Positions 24,301 to 37,293 of a stretch of DNA of 64,000 bases are shown piece by piece. A program made the translations under genes and the position numbers. The stretch's first letter is position 1. Each line of letters begins with the position of its first letter. This DNA is from Ilex aquifolium. Its lineage: Eukaryota; Streptophyta; Magnoliopsida; Aquifoliales; Aquifoliaceae. The notes under the pieces are model-generated. The model had not been told where the DNA came from, did not search any database, and saw only the letters and a program-made list of their open reading frames with translations. Location of the stretch: NCBI GenBank assembly GCA_951799425.1, contig OX637405.1:17147089-17211088 (forward strand), in the 5' to 3' direction.

Positions 24301-24479
24301 TCCTAGGGGGTGAATTCACATACAACGGCTCTTCCAAGGTCTCAACCTCTAAGCCAAATCTATCACACATGATGCAGAAATAAAGGAATGAGATGCACCA
24401 TAGTTAAATAATACCCTTGCCCATAAGCGAGAGAGTAGAAATGCACCCTGAATAACTGACTGATCCACTGGCTCAGTCT

Positions 24480-25660
24480 GGGGTGTGATGGCATAGACTC
24501 GCCCTTGTGTCTCCGAAGTCCCAACCTACATGCCCTGTCCTCGACCTCGGCTCATACCTTGGCCCATCTGGCCTGACTGCGGAGTCCCCGCTCGAAAAGT
24601 GGTAGGGGCCTGAGTAGCACTCTGGAACTGATACTAACTTCCCTGGCCCGTGGTTGGGTAGGGAGAAAGAAAATATGTCTGTGGCTGTCCCACTGATGAT
24701 TGGGACTGTGATGTCCTATAACCCTGCGTTTCCTGCCTCTGAGGACAATCCCGCCTCACGTATCCCGGCTGGTGACATAAGTAGCAAGTCCTCTGACCCG
24801 CCTGATAGGTGGTCCTGAAGTTTTCCCCCACCTTGGGAGGATCGACCTTGGCCTTGGCCTTGATTGACACAACCTTGTCCCTGATGTCCCTGTGGGGCAG
24901 AAGTCCTTTGCCTTTTTCCCGAACTAGAATAAGAGGATTGGCCCTCCTTCTTCTTGTCCTTCGCACCCGACTTTCGAATGCTCCTTGTGTCGTCCACCTC
25001 TCGCTCAATAGCCATTGCTGTCTCGACCATCGAGTCCAAATCCTATAAATGCTGGCCCACAATCTTTCCGCAGATGGATAATTTCAGACCATCCTCAAAC
25101 CTCCTCACTTTGGCCAAGTCGGTGGCCACATAGTCCCCGGCGAAACGGGCTAACTCGGTGCACTTAACCACGTACTCCATCACCGTCATAATCCCTTGCC
25201 TCAAGTCTAAGAACTCCTGAGCTTTAGCTTGTCGGACAGCCGCCGGAAAATATTTGCCCATGAAGAGCTCACGGAACTCTACCCATGTCATCGCCTCCAA
25301 GTTCTTTGAGGCATTTGCCCAATCCCACCATAGATGGGCTTTTCCCTCTAGCTAGAATGCAGCTAACCTTATCTTCATGGCATCGGAGGTGATCTCTATA
25401 GCCTCTAAAATCTTGTCGACCTGTTGGAACCAACGGTCGGCCACCATCGGATCCGTCCCTCCAAGAAAAGTCTGAGGTTTGTGTGCCTTGAACCTTTGGA
25501 GGTTACTTGAGCCTCCTTGCCCTGCATTTGCACTAGCCTGTGCAATGGTGGCTGCCATCGTGCCAATAACCTCCATGAAGGCTTGTTGGTCAAAAGCCGG
25601 TGGTGGTTGATTGTTGTTCCGCCCACCGCCTCGGCCGCGTTCTCTTCTTCTATTTGTCAT
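24480..25660 (-). pseudogene. gag region of element B (fossil)
   Basis: Read on the minus strand from about 25660 (MTNRRRERGRGGG). It has the retrotransposon gag core (MEAMTWVEFRELFMGKYFP, VMEYVVKCTELARFAGDY) followed by a basic, glutamine-rich linker and a CCHC-type zinc knuckle (CYLCHQPGYVRRDCP). It corresponds to gag of element E and would have formed the particle shell. Broken at several places. Confidence 0.88.
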
Positions 25661-26000
25661 CTACACACATGTCAAATAGCAACAGAGCATTTCCTTAGTA
25701 TCTCAAAGTAGGGATCAAAGTTCAAACATTGAGATTTACCTCCTTGTCTAACTAGTAGAGCATATGCCAACCACTAGTAGACATCTACCCCGTGAACCAC
25801 CCCGTTCATTTGTTTTTCGACCCCGAAGGTTATGTTTTCTAACCCTAGTGTGTCCATTTCCATATACATCTTACCATGCATATAATCCACATAGCATATA
25901 ACACATGACATGTAAAAAGTAAAGCACACAACATGAAATGCACAATAGATGCAATGGTCTAAACTCTGCCCCTCAAGCCCTAGGTAAATCGTATACCTAA

Positions 26001-26012
26001 GCTCTGATACCA
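26001..26012 (-). other. Primer-binding site of element B
   Basis: The minus-strand reading is TGGTATCAGAGC, complementary to the 3' end of initiator tRNA-Met. It sits three bases from the LTR, the same spacing as in element E (51459-51469). It primes minus-strand DNA synthesis in this group. Confidence 0.88.
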
Positions 26013-27566
26013 AGCTGTGACGCCCCAAAAATCGGGAGTCCTTAATTTAATAAAATTCGGGCAGAGTCTCCTTTGTACGGGGAGCTCTACCCAAAAACAC
26101 AACTTGTGCAATTATATAACATTGACCACACTGGGTCCATTTATGAGTAAACATTGACCACACCGAGTCCATTTCTCCATACTCATATAATAACATGCAA
26201 TGCTACATTAAAATAGTCCATATGACTTTGATTACAATTCTTTTACATACAATTACTTGTCCAAAACGAATTTACATGAAGTTTTACAAAAATAAGTTTT
26301 AAAATCCACATGTCGGCTTTTCTTCAACCATGGGGGCCCGATTGAGAGTCGTATGCCGACGCATATTCCGCACCAGAAATGTTTTCCCATAAAGGGTGAG
26401 TCACGCTCAATAGGGTATCTCCTAAAGAGACTACTCCCCAACCTAGATGCATATGAAATGTTCACATACAACATTTAACAAGCAACAACCATTCCAATCA
26501 AGAATATGCAATTTTTTTTTTTGAGAAACCAAGAATATGCAATTCAATGACAGGAATTACCATGTCATGCCATTAAATGAGATGAGACTCACTCATGCAA
26601 CTTAAACCCAAGCCCTCACTGGCTCCCACAACACATGTCATGTCATGTATTTAAAACTGGACATTCCAAGCCCCGCCATAGATGTACATCCAATGACCAT
26701 TTTAAAATCTTCGGGTCTTTCTTGGGGTGGGTATATATGGACTTACACCAAGGGTAACCCAACCTACACGGAATTTATGGACTTTCACCGAGGGTTCCGC
26801 ATACACCCACACACTTTATGGACCGAACCAAGGGAGTGCGTACCCCAACTACCGGGTCTTGCACTCGAAGGATCTTCTAGCCCTTCTTGCCAACCCCGAC
26901 CCTATTTACCATGCAAATCATGCGACTCAGTTGGATCTTCAATCCAACCTTCCCGAGCCCACCCATCATTCACCATATGTGGTGTTTGATTACAACCATG
27001 CATACACACCCCCACTCATGCTCAATGTTCATGAATGTGATGTCTCCGTGCATAATGCAATGTAATGTACATTTGCAATGCAACAATCATGTCCAATATG
27101 CTATAAATGCTATATGACCCAATTAACCACACATCAACATACTCCATGACAATTTATATCCCAAGCATATAATCACCATTATCCATTTCAATGTCAATAT
27201 ATCAATAAACATATATTAACATTTTATACCCAACAACAAATCACAAGTATGTACATATCAACAATTCGTACAACACAATTTCCAAGAATGTTATCACATA
27301 ATCATGATATCAACACACTAAAATCATTAAGGCATCATGTAAACACATAACATGCCCACACATCACATTTGTCCAAGAAATTACAAGTTTAGCAATTTCT
27401 AATTATCAATTCACACTAGGATTAATTTCTATTCATTTCTAACACCCATTTCATCACAATAAGAAATTGTTAATAATTTCTAACAACCTACCCAATCCAT
27501 ATATTCACCCTAGGTTGGAAATAAACCTAATCAGGGAGAAAACCCTACCTCTTGAAGCGTAAAATT

Positions 27567-28793
27567 TGTAATGCCCCCGAATTTTCTCTTATGTTCAGAG
27601 ACGTTAATTGATATAAAAACACCCAAATAAAAATAATAGACCGCTAATTGTCCCAATAAAATTTTATTTATCGACATCATCTTCCAATACAAATAAATCT
27701 GTCAATATAAATAAATCTCCCAATACGATTAAAACATCAATTACATCAACATCTTCTCGTCTTTAGTACTCTGATTATCTCGTTCCGATCTTTTCTCTAA
27801 AATCAACCTGAAAATATTAAATAAAGCGGGGAAGTATACAATATGACGAGGAAAAATATGCTCAAAGACATTAAATACCAAATAATTGAGTATCACAAAG
27901 TATCTCAATCAATAGATACAAATATCACACGTCATGCAGAATCTTAACACAGATCTGACACCTCACCAATCATCCCACCTCAACCCGATCTCACGGGTCT
28001 CTTGGCTGGCGATGCATCGGCTATTGACTGTCACGATCCCGTCTCAATATCCGCAGAACACGATCAATGAGATCAAGAAGACGAACAATAAGATCAAAAT
28101 ATTCAACGATATTCAATCGAAATTCTAAAATAACGATAGCACAAGTTGGAATACAAATCAGAGGATAATCAAAGAAATACTCTTTGCAAAGAAATTTAAG
28201 GAGAGCATATTGCATACTACCCCGTACCTCAGAATCATTATTTGAATTCGATAACTCAGCTTTCTGTTTCATTCTTCTTACTTTGGGTTAGCCCTCTACT
28301 TCCCATTTTCCTCTTTTTGTTTACTCTCACTTTTGGTTTGGCATGGAGTCCCCCAACTTCTTCTTTCTTTCTTTTTTTTTCTTTCTTCTTCCTCTCTTTT
28401 ACTCTCCCTCACGCACGGTTTCAATAAACCAGAACTCACACACACACACACACTGATTTGTGTTTTAAACACACTCACTTTACTACATCTTAAAGTACAC
28501 ACACACACACACATTTTCTACACCTAGTCAAACACACACACACACACGGCACACACGCACACAACCACTTTGCACTTAAAAATGACCCCCCTTTTTCATT
28601 TGCTAACACATGTAAAGTTATCTCATACAACTTTACTAATTATGCTTGCCTCCCCTCAAATTCTTAAGTGATTTCAAAATCAACCCAAATACTATTTTCA
28701 TACGCAAAATTCCATCTAATAAATAATTTCACATAATTACAATTAGTCCACATAATTATGCTTAAACTACTTCTAAAAATTTGGGACCTCATA
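27567..28793 (-). repeat. 3' LTR of the short non-autonomous element
   Basis: Direct repeat of 29175-30424, 1227 bp, with few differences apart from shorter AC runs. The open frame MKQKAELSNSNNDSEVRG (minus strand, 28021-28272) is present in both LTR copies but is embedded in LTR sequence and matches no family I know. Confidence 0.85.
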
Positions 28794-29174
28794 ATCTACC
28801 CTCCTTAAAAGAATTTCGTCCCTGAAATTCCTTAATTCACCAAGAATCCCAAAATTTGTTGGGGTGCGAAGTGTAACACGAGAAAGAAAAAGAATATAAA
28901 GTGTTTATTGTTCAAAAGAAAGGGGTGTTATACAATTTTATTTTCAATAAATGTGTAATTACACTAACTTTCTCTCCATTCACTAAACCAAAGTCTGTGC
29001 TATATACCACACCAATTCCACTATCTTTTCATCTTTTCCAATCGTTCAGAACTTGCACCACCAAGCTTTCTTCTTTTTTTTTTTCCCTAGTTGTTTGATC
29101 TCACAACGAAAACACAGTGAACTCACTTCCCACAAATCTCATATAAGATCTGAAGCCTAGGTTCTGATACTATT
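28794..29174 (-). other. Internal region of the short element (about 380 bp)
   Basis: Holds the purine tract at its left side and the primer-binding site at its right side, as read on the minus strand, with non-coding AT-rich DNA between. This is close to the minimum needed for reverse transcription in trans. Confidence 0.8.
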
Positions 29175-30041
29175 TGTAACGCCCCGATTTTTCTCTTCGG
29201 TTTAGAGACGTTAATTGATATAAAAACACTCAAATAAAAATAACAGAGTACTAATTGTCCCAATAAAATTTTATTTATCGACATCATCTCCCAATACAAA
29301 TAAATCTGTCAATATAAATAAATCTCCCAATACGATTAAAACATCAATTACATCGACATCTTCTCGTCTTTAATACTCTGATTATCTCGTTCCGATCTTT
29401 TCTCTAAAATCAACTTGAAAATATTAAATAAAGCGGGGAAGTATACAATATGACGAGGAAAAATATGCTCAAGGAAATTAAATACCAAATAATCGAGTAT
29501 CACAAAGTATCTCAATCAATAGATACAAATATCACACGTCATGCAGAATCTTAACACAGATCTGACACCTCACCAATCATCCCACCTCAACCCGATCCCA
29601 CGGGTCTCTTGGCTGGCGATGCATCGGCTATTGACTGTCACAATCCCATCTCAATATCCGCAGAACACGATCAATGAGATCAAGAACACGAACAATGAGA
29701 TTAAAATATTCAACGATATTCAATCGAAATTCTAAAATAACGATAGCACAAGTTGGAATACAAATCAGAGGATAATCAAAAAAATACTCTTTGCAAAGAA
29801 ATTTAAGGAGAGCATATTGCATACTACCCCGTACCTCAGAATCATTATTTGAATTCGATAACTCAGCTTTCTGTTTCATTCTTCTTACTTTCGGTTAGCC
29901 CCCTACTTCCCATTTTCCTCTTTTTGTTTACTCTCACTTTTGGTTTGGCATGGAGTCCCCCAAGTTCTTCTTCTTTTCTTTTTTTTTTTCTTTCTTCTTC
30001 CTCTCTTTTACTCTCCCTCACTCACGGTTTCAACAAACCAG

Positions 30042-30090
<49 letters not shown>

Positions 30091-30424
30091 ATTTGTGTTT
30101 TAAACACACTCACTTTACTACATCTTAAAGTACACACACACACATTTTCTACACCTAGTGAAACACACACACACACACACACACATACACACACAACCAC
30201 TTTGCACTTAAAAATGACCCCCCTTTTTCATTTGCTAACACATGTAAAGTTATCTCATACAACTTTACTAATTATACTAACCTCCCCCCAAATTCTTAAG
30301 TGATTTCAAAATCAACCCAATACTATTTTCATACGCAAAATTCCATCTAATAAATAATTTCACATAATTACAATTAGTCCACATAATTATGCTTAAACTA
30401 CTTCTAAAAATTTGGGACCTCACA
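29175..30424 (-). repeat. 5' LTR of the short non-autonomous element
   Basis: 1250 bp, matching 27567-28793. The length difference comes mainly from expanded AC runs. Confidence 0.85.
30043..30088. repeat. AC dinucleotide microsatellite
   Basis: An uninterrupted AC run of about 23 units within an LTR, with further AC runs at about 30162-30196 and shorter ones at 28438-28450 and 28497-28511 in the sister LTR. The two LTRs were identical at insertion, so the length difference is later slippage. Confidence 0.9.
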
Positions 30425-31080
30425 AAATATCCGTAGGAAGCTTCAAGAACACAACCCAAGTTCTTAGCCTTTGATTTCCCAAAACTTCTGTGAAATTCAC
30501 TCTTTTTGGTACGTAGGAGTAGCCCTCCTTGAGTAGAACAACTTTAATTCTTGGCTCGTGTTGATTCGAGCACCATAGGGTCGTAGATCGTAGAGAGAAG
30601 GTTGGATTTCTCTCTTTTTTCCTCTCTTTCTCTCCAACGTTGTAGACCAGCAGAATGTGGGGAAGAAATCTGATTTTTCTTCTCCTTTTATAGTCTCCAA
30701 ACACTTGGTTCACAATGCGCCACACGTCCTCCTTTTTCCCGTGTCTGTTTTTGCCCCGAAACGATTAAATTTTGCCCCGGTTCAAGTTCAAAATATTTTT
30801 ATTTCAACTTGCTTTAAATTATTTTTCAAAATTTGAAATTTTATTAAAAATTTCGTTTTTGGGTCACCCGAGCGCTTCGTAAAACGCAAAAAATCCAACT
30901 ATCTCGGAATTCGATGAAATTTGACAGGGTAACTAAATTTCGCGAGACAAATTCAATAGTGAGGTCTGTTTCATCATCCGAGTTTTAGAAAAATTCCAGT
31001 TTTCAATCCGTACCGAAGTGATAAATTACCGTTTTGCAATTTTTCGTAAAAGTTCAAATTTACCCAGGTTTTACAATAGA

Positions 31081-34000
31081 TGTTTACTAGTGGGTGGCAC
31101 GCGCTCTACTAGTGAGACAAGGAGAGAAATCTCAATGTTTTGACTTTAATCCCTACTTTGGGATACTAAGTTAGTGCTCTATTGCTATTTGACATGTGTG
31201 TAGATGGCAAATAGAGGAACCGGACACCAGAACGGTTGAGGAGGTGGGCGGAACAACAACCAACCACCACCGAGCTTTGAACAACAAGCCTTCATGGAGG
31301 CTATAGGCATAATGACGGCTAACTTTGCACAAGCTAGTGCCAATGTGGGCCAAGGGGGCTCGACTAACCTCCAAAAGTTTAAGGTGCGCAATCGATGGTG
31401 GCCGACCATTGGTTCCAACAAGTGAATAAGATCTTAGAGGCTGTGGAGACCACATCCAATGCCACTAAGATAAGGCTAGCTGTGTTCCAGCTTGAAGGAG
31501 AGGCTCATCTATGGTGGGATTGGGCAAAGGTCTCGAAGAACCTAGAGGCAACGACATGGGGAGAGTTCCGGGAGCTCTTCATGAGCAAGTACTTCCCGTC
31601 GGCTGTTTGGCAAGCGAAAACCCTAGAATTCTTGGATTTGAAACAAGGGAGTGTGACGGTGATGGAATACGTGGCTAAGTTCACTGAGTTAGCCCATTTT
31701 GCATATGATTACGTGGCCACATACATGGCCAAAGTGGGGAGGTTCCAAGATGGTTTGAATTTATCCATCATGGGGAAGATAATGGGCCACCGCCTACAAG
31801 ATTTGGACTCAATGGTCGAGACGGTCATGGCCATTGAGAGAGAAGTGGAAGACGCAAGGGGCATCAGGGAGGCGGGTGCTAAAGACAAGAAAAATGAGGG
31901 TCAATCCTCTTCTTTTAGTTTGGGGAAGAAGCAAAAGACTTCTAACCCATAAGGATATTAAGGACAGGGCCGCGACTACCAAGACCAAGGCCAAGGCCAT
32001 AGTCAATCCTCCCAAGGAGGGAGAAACTTCACGACTTTCTACCAGGTAGGCCAGAGGATTTATTTCATATGCCACCAGTTAGGTCATATGAAGTAGGAAT
32101 GTCCTTAGAGGCAGGGATCCCAGAGCTATAGGGCATCTCAGTCCCCGTCATCGGTGGGGCACTCATATACTTATTTCATTCCTCCCTACCCCACCATGGG
32201 CCAGGAAAACCAGTTTCAGTTCCAGGGTGCTGCACAGGCCCCTACCACTTCACGAGCGGGGACTCCGCAATCAGGCCAGATGGGCGAGGGCATGGGCTGA
32301 GGCCGAGGACAGGGCTTACAGGCTGGGACTTTAGGGACCCAAGGGTGAGTCTACGCCATCACTACTCAGACTGAGTCGATGGATCAGTCGGTGATTTAGG
32401 GTACATTATTACTCTCTCGCTTATGCCCAAGGGTATTATTTGACTCTGGTGAATCGCATTCATTGATTTCTACATCATGTATAATGGATTTGGGGTTAGA
32501 TGTTGAGACCTTGGAAGAGCCATTGCATGTGAGTTCTCCCCTAGGAGCTAGGGTACTCATTGATTAGATATGTCAAGAGTGTGAGCTAGAGATATTAGGA
32601 ATTCTACTCACCGTGGACCTTAGGGTCAAGGACATGTCGGAGTTTGATGTCATCCTTGAGATGGATTGGTTGACAGCACACCGAGTCATCATCGATTGTG
32701 ATTGGAAGAGGGTCACTGCCTACACACCAGAGGGTGTTTGTTTCAAGTTTCAGGGGGAAAAGCATGATACTTTACCCTGAGTAGTATATGATTCCCATTG
32801 TACGAGTAGTTGATTGGTTGGCTTGCGAGCCTTACACTTGATGACAAGGTGAGACAGGCAACGGGTCTACCTCAGGTAGTTTGTGAGTATGTGGTTGTTT
32901 TTTCGAACGAGTTACCAGGATTAACCACACATCGGGATGTGGACTTCACCATTAAGCTACAACCCAATACATCCCTTATTTCTATGACTTCGCATAGAAT
33001 GACACCTGTAGAGTTGCAAGGACTCAAGGTCCAGTTGCAAGAATTATTGGACAAGGGTTTCATTAGATTGAGTACCTCACCTTGGGGGGCTCCGATATTG
33101 TTTGCCAAGATAAAGGATAAGACCCTTCGGCTATGCATAGAATACTGGCAGTTGAACCTGGTTACCATCAAGAATAGGTACATTTGCCACGGATTGATGA
33201 TTTGTTTGATTAACTGAGATGGGCACGGGTCTATTCCAACTGTCAGTATCAGTTGAGGATTAGATAGAAAGATATCCCTAAGATGGCGTTTAGGACACGG
33301 TATGGGCATTTCGAGTTCACAGTTATGCCTTTTGGATTGACGAATGCCCCGACAACATTCATGAATCTCATGCATTGGGTGTTCCAACCCTACCTAGATC
33401 AGTTTGTCATGGTCTTCATTGCTGACATCTTGATCTATTCCAAGTTTGAGGAAGAACATGAGTGTCACTTAAGGATTGTTCTCCAGACTTTGAGGGACCA
33501 TCAGTTGTACACCAAGTTTAGCATATGTGAATTTTGGCTAACAGAGGTGAAATTTTTGGGACACGTGGTGTCAGCATCGGGTGCTTTCGTGGACCCGGAG
33601 AAGGTTGAGGCAATCATGAGTTGGGGTAGCCCGAAGTCAGTCTTCGAGATACGAAGCTTCTTGGGATTGGCAGGGTATTACAGGAGGTTCATTGAGGAAT
33701 TCTCCTGAATAGTTGCACCTATAACTAGATTGACCAAGAAGTAGGTCAAATTTTAGTAGGATGACTCGTGTGAGAAGGCTGTTTAGGAGTTGAAAAGGAG
33801 GCTTACTTCAGCTTCTATTCTGATAGTTCCAGAGAGGGGACAGAGGTACACAGTATATTGTGATGCCTCCAAGGATGGACTTGGGTGTGTTTTGATACAG
33901 TCTGGGAAGGGTGGTAGCTTATGGTTCTAGGCAGTTAAAGAGCCATGAGCAAAACTACCCCACGCATGACATGGAGTTGGCGGCCGTCGTCTTTGCATTG

Positions 34001-35695
34001 AAGGCATAGCGCCATTATTTTTATGGAGAGCATATTGAGGTATTTTCAGACCATAAAAGTCTGAAATACATCTTCACGCCGTGGGACCTCAATATGAGGC
34101 AACGCATGTGGATGGAGTTCATGGAGGATTATGACTTCACTTTGCATTACCATCCCGGTAAGGCAAATGTGGTGGCTGATGCACTCAGCCGGAAGTCACG
34201 GGGAGTCTTGGCTAGTGTAGTTTCTCATGAGTGGTAGATGCTCGAGACCGTGGGACAGTTCGGGCTATACTACAGGAGTCAGGCTTAGGGCACTTTGGGG
34301 AGTTTGGTGGTTATGCCTTCCCTATTGAGTAGGGTGATCGAGTCCCAGGGACAGGATACAGAGATATTATCCATCAGGGATCGGGTACAGTCAGGTACGA
34401 GGGTTGGGCCATTCACTTGGATGGTAGTCTTCGATTCAGGGGAAGGGTTGTGGTTTCCCAATCTGCGGATCTGAGAGAGGTGATCCTTAGGGAGTCCCAT
34501 TGCTCTTGTTTCGTTGTACATCCAGGTGGCACAAAGATGTTCCATGATCTTTGCCGCCAGTACTATTGGAGTTGGATGAAGAGGCATGTTGGGGACTTTG
34601 TTAGTTGATGTCTCACATGTCAGCAGGTCAAGGCTGAGGACCAGAGACCAGCAGCATTGCTCCAGCCTTTGGAGGTGACTGATTGGAAGTGAGAGCACGT
34701 CATGATGGATTTTGTGACCCACTTGCCACGAACATCACGGGGGCATGACGCGTTGTGGGTGATAGTGGACCGACTTACGAAGTCGGCACATTTCTTGGCA
34801 GTGCGGATGACCTTCACACTGGAGGAATTCTACAGACTATATATACGGGTGATAGTCCGATTACATAGGGTATCCGTATCTATAGTGTCTGACCGGGATC
34901 CCAGGTTCATGACCCATTTTTTGGAGAGTTTCCAGCCGGCCATGGGGACGTAGTTGATGATGAGCACCGCTTTTCATCCCCATACGGACAATTAGTCAGA
35001 AATGACCATCCAGACTTTAGAAGACATGCTATCGGCATGTGTCTTGGATTTCAAGGATAGCTGGGAAGAGCACTTACCCTTAGTGGAGTTCGCCTACAAC
35101 AATAGTTATCAGGCGAGCATACAGATGGCACCCTATAAGACACATTATGGGAGGCCATGCCGTTCTCCAGATTGTCGGACGGAGGTTGGAGAGAGACCTT
35201 CTACGGGTTCAGATTTGATTAGAGACACCTCAGAGAAGGTGGACTTGATACGGAAACGTCTTCTCATGGCTCAAAATCGACAAAAGAGCTACGCCAACAG
35301 GCGGCGATGACCTCTGGAGTTTAAGGTCAAAGATCACGTCTTCTTAAAGTGATGTCTAAGAGAGGAATGGTCAAGTTAGGGAAACGGGGAAAGCTATCGC
35401 CGAAGTATATCGGACCCTTCGAGGTACTCGAGAGGATTGGTACAGTTGCTTATCGGTAGGCGTTACCGCCAAATCTATCAGGTGTTCACGCGGTGTTCCT
35501 TGTTTCCATGACCCGGAAGTACACTCCAGATCCTACACATGTGGTGGATTGGGGTGAGCTGGTTGTTGATGCAGATGGGACCTTCGAGGAGGGACCGGTG
35601 CGTATCACGGATGGCCGAGGGCAGAGTTTGCGAGGCAAGACCGTGAGGCTGGTGAACGTGCCGTGGCAGCACCGTGGTATGGAGGAGGCGGCATG
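31081..35695 (+). mobile_element. Element A continued: leader, gag and pol regions (Tekay-like, heavily decayed)
   Basis: Element A resumes after the ATAGA duplication. The leader runs to about 31203. The gag region (about 31204-32360) has FQLEGEAHLWWDWAKVSKNL and a zinc-knuckle-like remnant near 32050. The pol region (about 32400-35695) shows the protease region, reverse transcriptase ([19 protein letters not shown], 33330-33440), RNase H (near 33860), the integrase zinc region and core (34490-34960) and a C-terminal chromovirus-like end (35400-35690). The order and content match element E. The coding region is broken at many places. It ends where element C begins. Together with its diverged LTR this suggests an old insertion. 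Confidence 0.88.
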
Positions 35696-36397
35696 TGATG
35701 CAATGCAATCTGATCCGTTGAGCATAAATGGAGGTCCTATGACTCGGGCGAAAGCGAAAAGGATGAAGGAAGCATTGAACTGGCTGATTCGAGACATATG
35801 GGCTGAATGTACAAGTTCAAGCATGGAGAATGCATTTGGAGACTTTTCTACCATGGCATGTGTGGGCTTTAAGGGGAAAATGCCTCAAGTTTATTTTAAT
35901 GTAACTCAAGTCCAACAAACCTAATTAAGTGGTTGTATGGGTTGATTTAAGGTTATTTAGGGATTTTAGGCTGATTACTTGTTTTAAGCCCAACTTTAGT
36001 TATTTCTATTTGGGTTTGGATTGTTAAAATATAAATTCCTATTAGGATTTGTTTCCTTAGCAGATTAGGATTTGTTTTAGGGCTTTATATACATACATAA
36101 GACCTTGTAAAAGACAGAATACATTTTTTATGAGTATTGTGAAGTTTCTACCTTATTGTTCTTCCAAGAACTATTTCAAGAACTTATCAAGAATTAATCT
36201 TTCTTGTGGCGTTCATCAACTTATCGCTCAATCTCAAGTGTGGCGTCTTTCTCTTGAACTTTTAACCTTGGGTTCTTGTTTCTTGAAAACATTGGGTCTA
36301 GGGTTCTTGGTTCTTATAATCTGATTTGTGAACTTTCTTGGGGATTATTCAATCAATTTGTTTGCGGGTTCTTGAATTCGTTTAAGGGTTCGCATCA
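35696..36397 (+). repeat. 5' LTR of element C with LTR-borne coding end
   Basis: Starts TGATGCAATGC and ends TTCGCATCA, 702 bp. The first part encodes a basic motif, GPMTRAKAKRMKEALNWLI (about 35731-35790), the C-terminal end of the polyprotein in this group, which continues into the 3' LTR. The rest is the AT-rich promoter part (TATA-like CTTTATATACATAC near 36083) and the repeated phrase TAGGATTTGTTTCCTTAG shared with the LTR at 61650. Confidence 0.82.
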
Positions 36398-36400
36398 GTT

Positions 36401-36412
36401 TGGTATCAGAGC
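36401..36412 (+). other. Primer-binding site of element C
   Basis: TGGTATCAGAGC, matching the 3' end of initiator tRNA-Met, three bases after the LTR end. Confidence 0.9.
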
Positions 36413-37293
36413 TCTCGGGTTAGTTTTCTCAAATCAGGTTGGTTATCTTTGTTTTGTTTTGCACATATAATCTGACCAAGTTAGGGTTTCTTGCTACTGT
36501 TTGGTGCTTCTTTTTCTGTTTATGCGCATCTATTTTAACCAAAAAAAAAATTTAGGGTTTTTATATTTCTCTTCTTTTTCGTATTATTCTATGATTTGGG
36601 GCTTGTCTTCCTGTTGGAGTTCAGTTGTGTTTTTATTTATAATTTTAATATCAATTAGGGTTGCATAATATTGGCAGAATTCAATACATCACTTGCTTGT
36701 GAATCGGTTGTGAATTCTGCTGCCCAATTGCGCGTCGTTTGCCTCTTTTGTGATCTGATATCAAGAAAAAAAAAGAAAAAAAGAAAGAAAGAATCGAATT
36801 GAGGCTAATCAATTTGCTTTAGGGCTGATTTGTGTTGAGATTTGAACAAAAATAATCAAAAATTACTTATTCTGATCTTTCACGCATTTGTTATCCCAAA
36901 ACATGTCATCCTTAATGATTTAGCCCCTTTTTGGATCCATTTGTTGCCTTCGAATAATTGTTTCACTTTGTTTTTGCTGAATTCGTATTCCTTGTTTCGG
37001 CTGTTATTCTCTGTTTCATTGTTAATTCTGGTCCTTCCTTCGATATTTGTGCCTTATTTTGTTAAGTTGTTGTGCGTTGTGGGAACGATTCGTTTTTGGT
37101 TGAGTTTTGAGTAGTTTGCAAAAGAACGACAAAGGTGAAACATTTGAGTGGTAAAAGGCTGAGTGTGTGACCTTCTCTTAAGAAAAAGCCAATAAGAGTG
37201 TAAACACGAGGGTTGAGTGACATTGAAATGAGTGAAACACGTGAGGGAGTGTTTGTGAAGCTATTTCTAACATTTTTTTGCAGGTTATAAAAC
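36413..37293 (+). other. Leader of element C
   Basis: About 880 bases of non-coding leader between primer site and gag. A pyrimidine-rich tract ending TTTTTTTGCAG lies at 37272-37283, just before the gag start, and looks like a splice acceptor. No gene is seen; the short open frames are AT-rich. Confidence 0.55.

Larger units (their letters stand above)
27567..30424 (-). mobile_element. Short non-autonomous LTR retroelement inside the LTR of element B
   Basis: Two near-identical direct repeats of about 1.23-1.25 kb (27567-28793 and 29175-30424) enclose only about 380 bp. On the minus strand the LTR starts TGTGAGGTCCC and ends GGGGCGTTACA. The enclosed DNA begins with a tRNA-Met-type primer site (about 29158-29171) and ends with a purine tract (TTCTTTTAAGGAGGGTAG, about 28794-28812). 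It is flanked by AAATT and AAATA (27562-27566, 30425-30429). No gag or pol is present, so it needed enzymes from another element. Similar LTRs imply a recent insertion. Confidence 0.88.
18844..31075 (-). mobile_element. Element B: Tekay-like Ty3/gypsy retrotransposon, minus strand, broken
   Basis: A complete LTR-to-LTR structure in reverse orientation, flanked by ATAGA at 18839-18843 and 31076-31080. Parts: 3' LTR 18844-20968, purine tract 20969-20985 (read on the minus strand), pol region about 21060-24300, gag region about 24480-25660, primer-binding site 26001-26012 and 5' LTR 26016-31075, which contains another element. The two LTRs look similar but clearly diverged, so the insertion is of middle age. 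The coding region is broken at several places. It entered the leader of element A after A had inserted. Confidence 0.93.
26016..31075 (-). repeat. 5' LTR of element B, split by a short non-autonomous LTR element
   Basis: The two outer parts (26016-27566 and about 30430-31075) together match the 3' LTR at 18844-20968 along their length. The intervening 27567-30424 is a separate insertion. The LTR starts (minus strand) TGTAAAACCTGGG and ends GGGGCGTCACA. Confidence 0.9.

Noticed and set aside
29849-30303. Frames encoding runs of THTHTH
   Set aside because: They are translations of AC microsatellites within an LTR.
36401-36412. tRNA-Met-like sequence as a possible tRNA gene
   Set aside because: Only the short 3'-end complement is present, directly after an LTR; it is a primer-binding site, as at 18630, 26001 and 51459.
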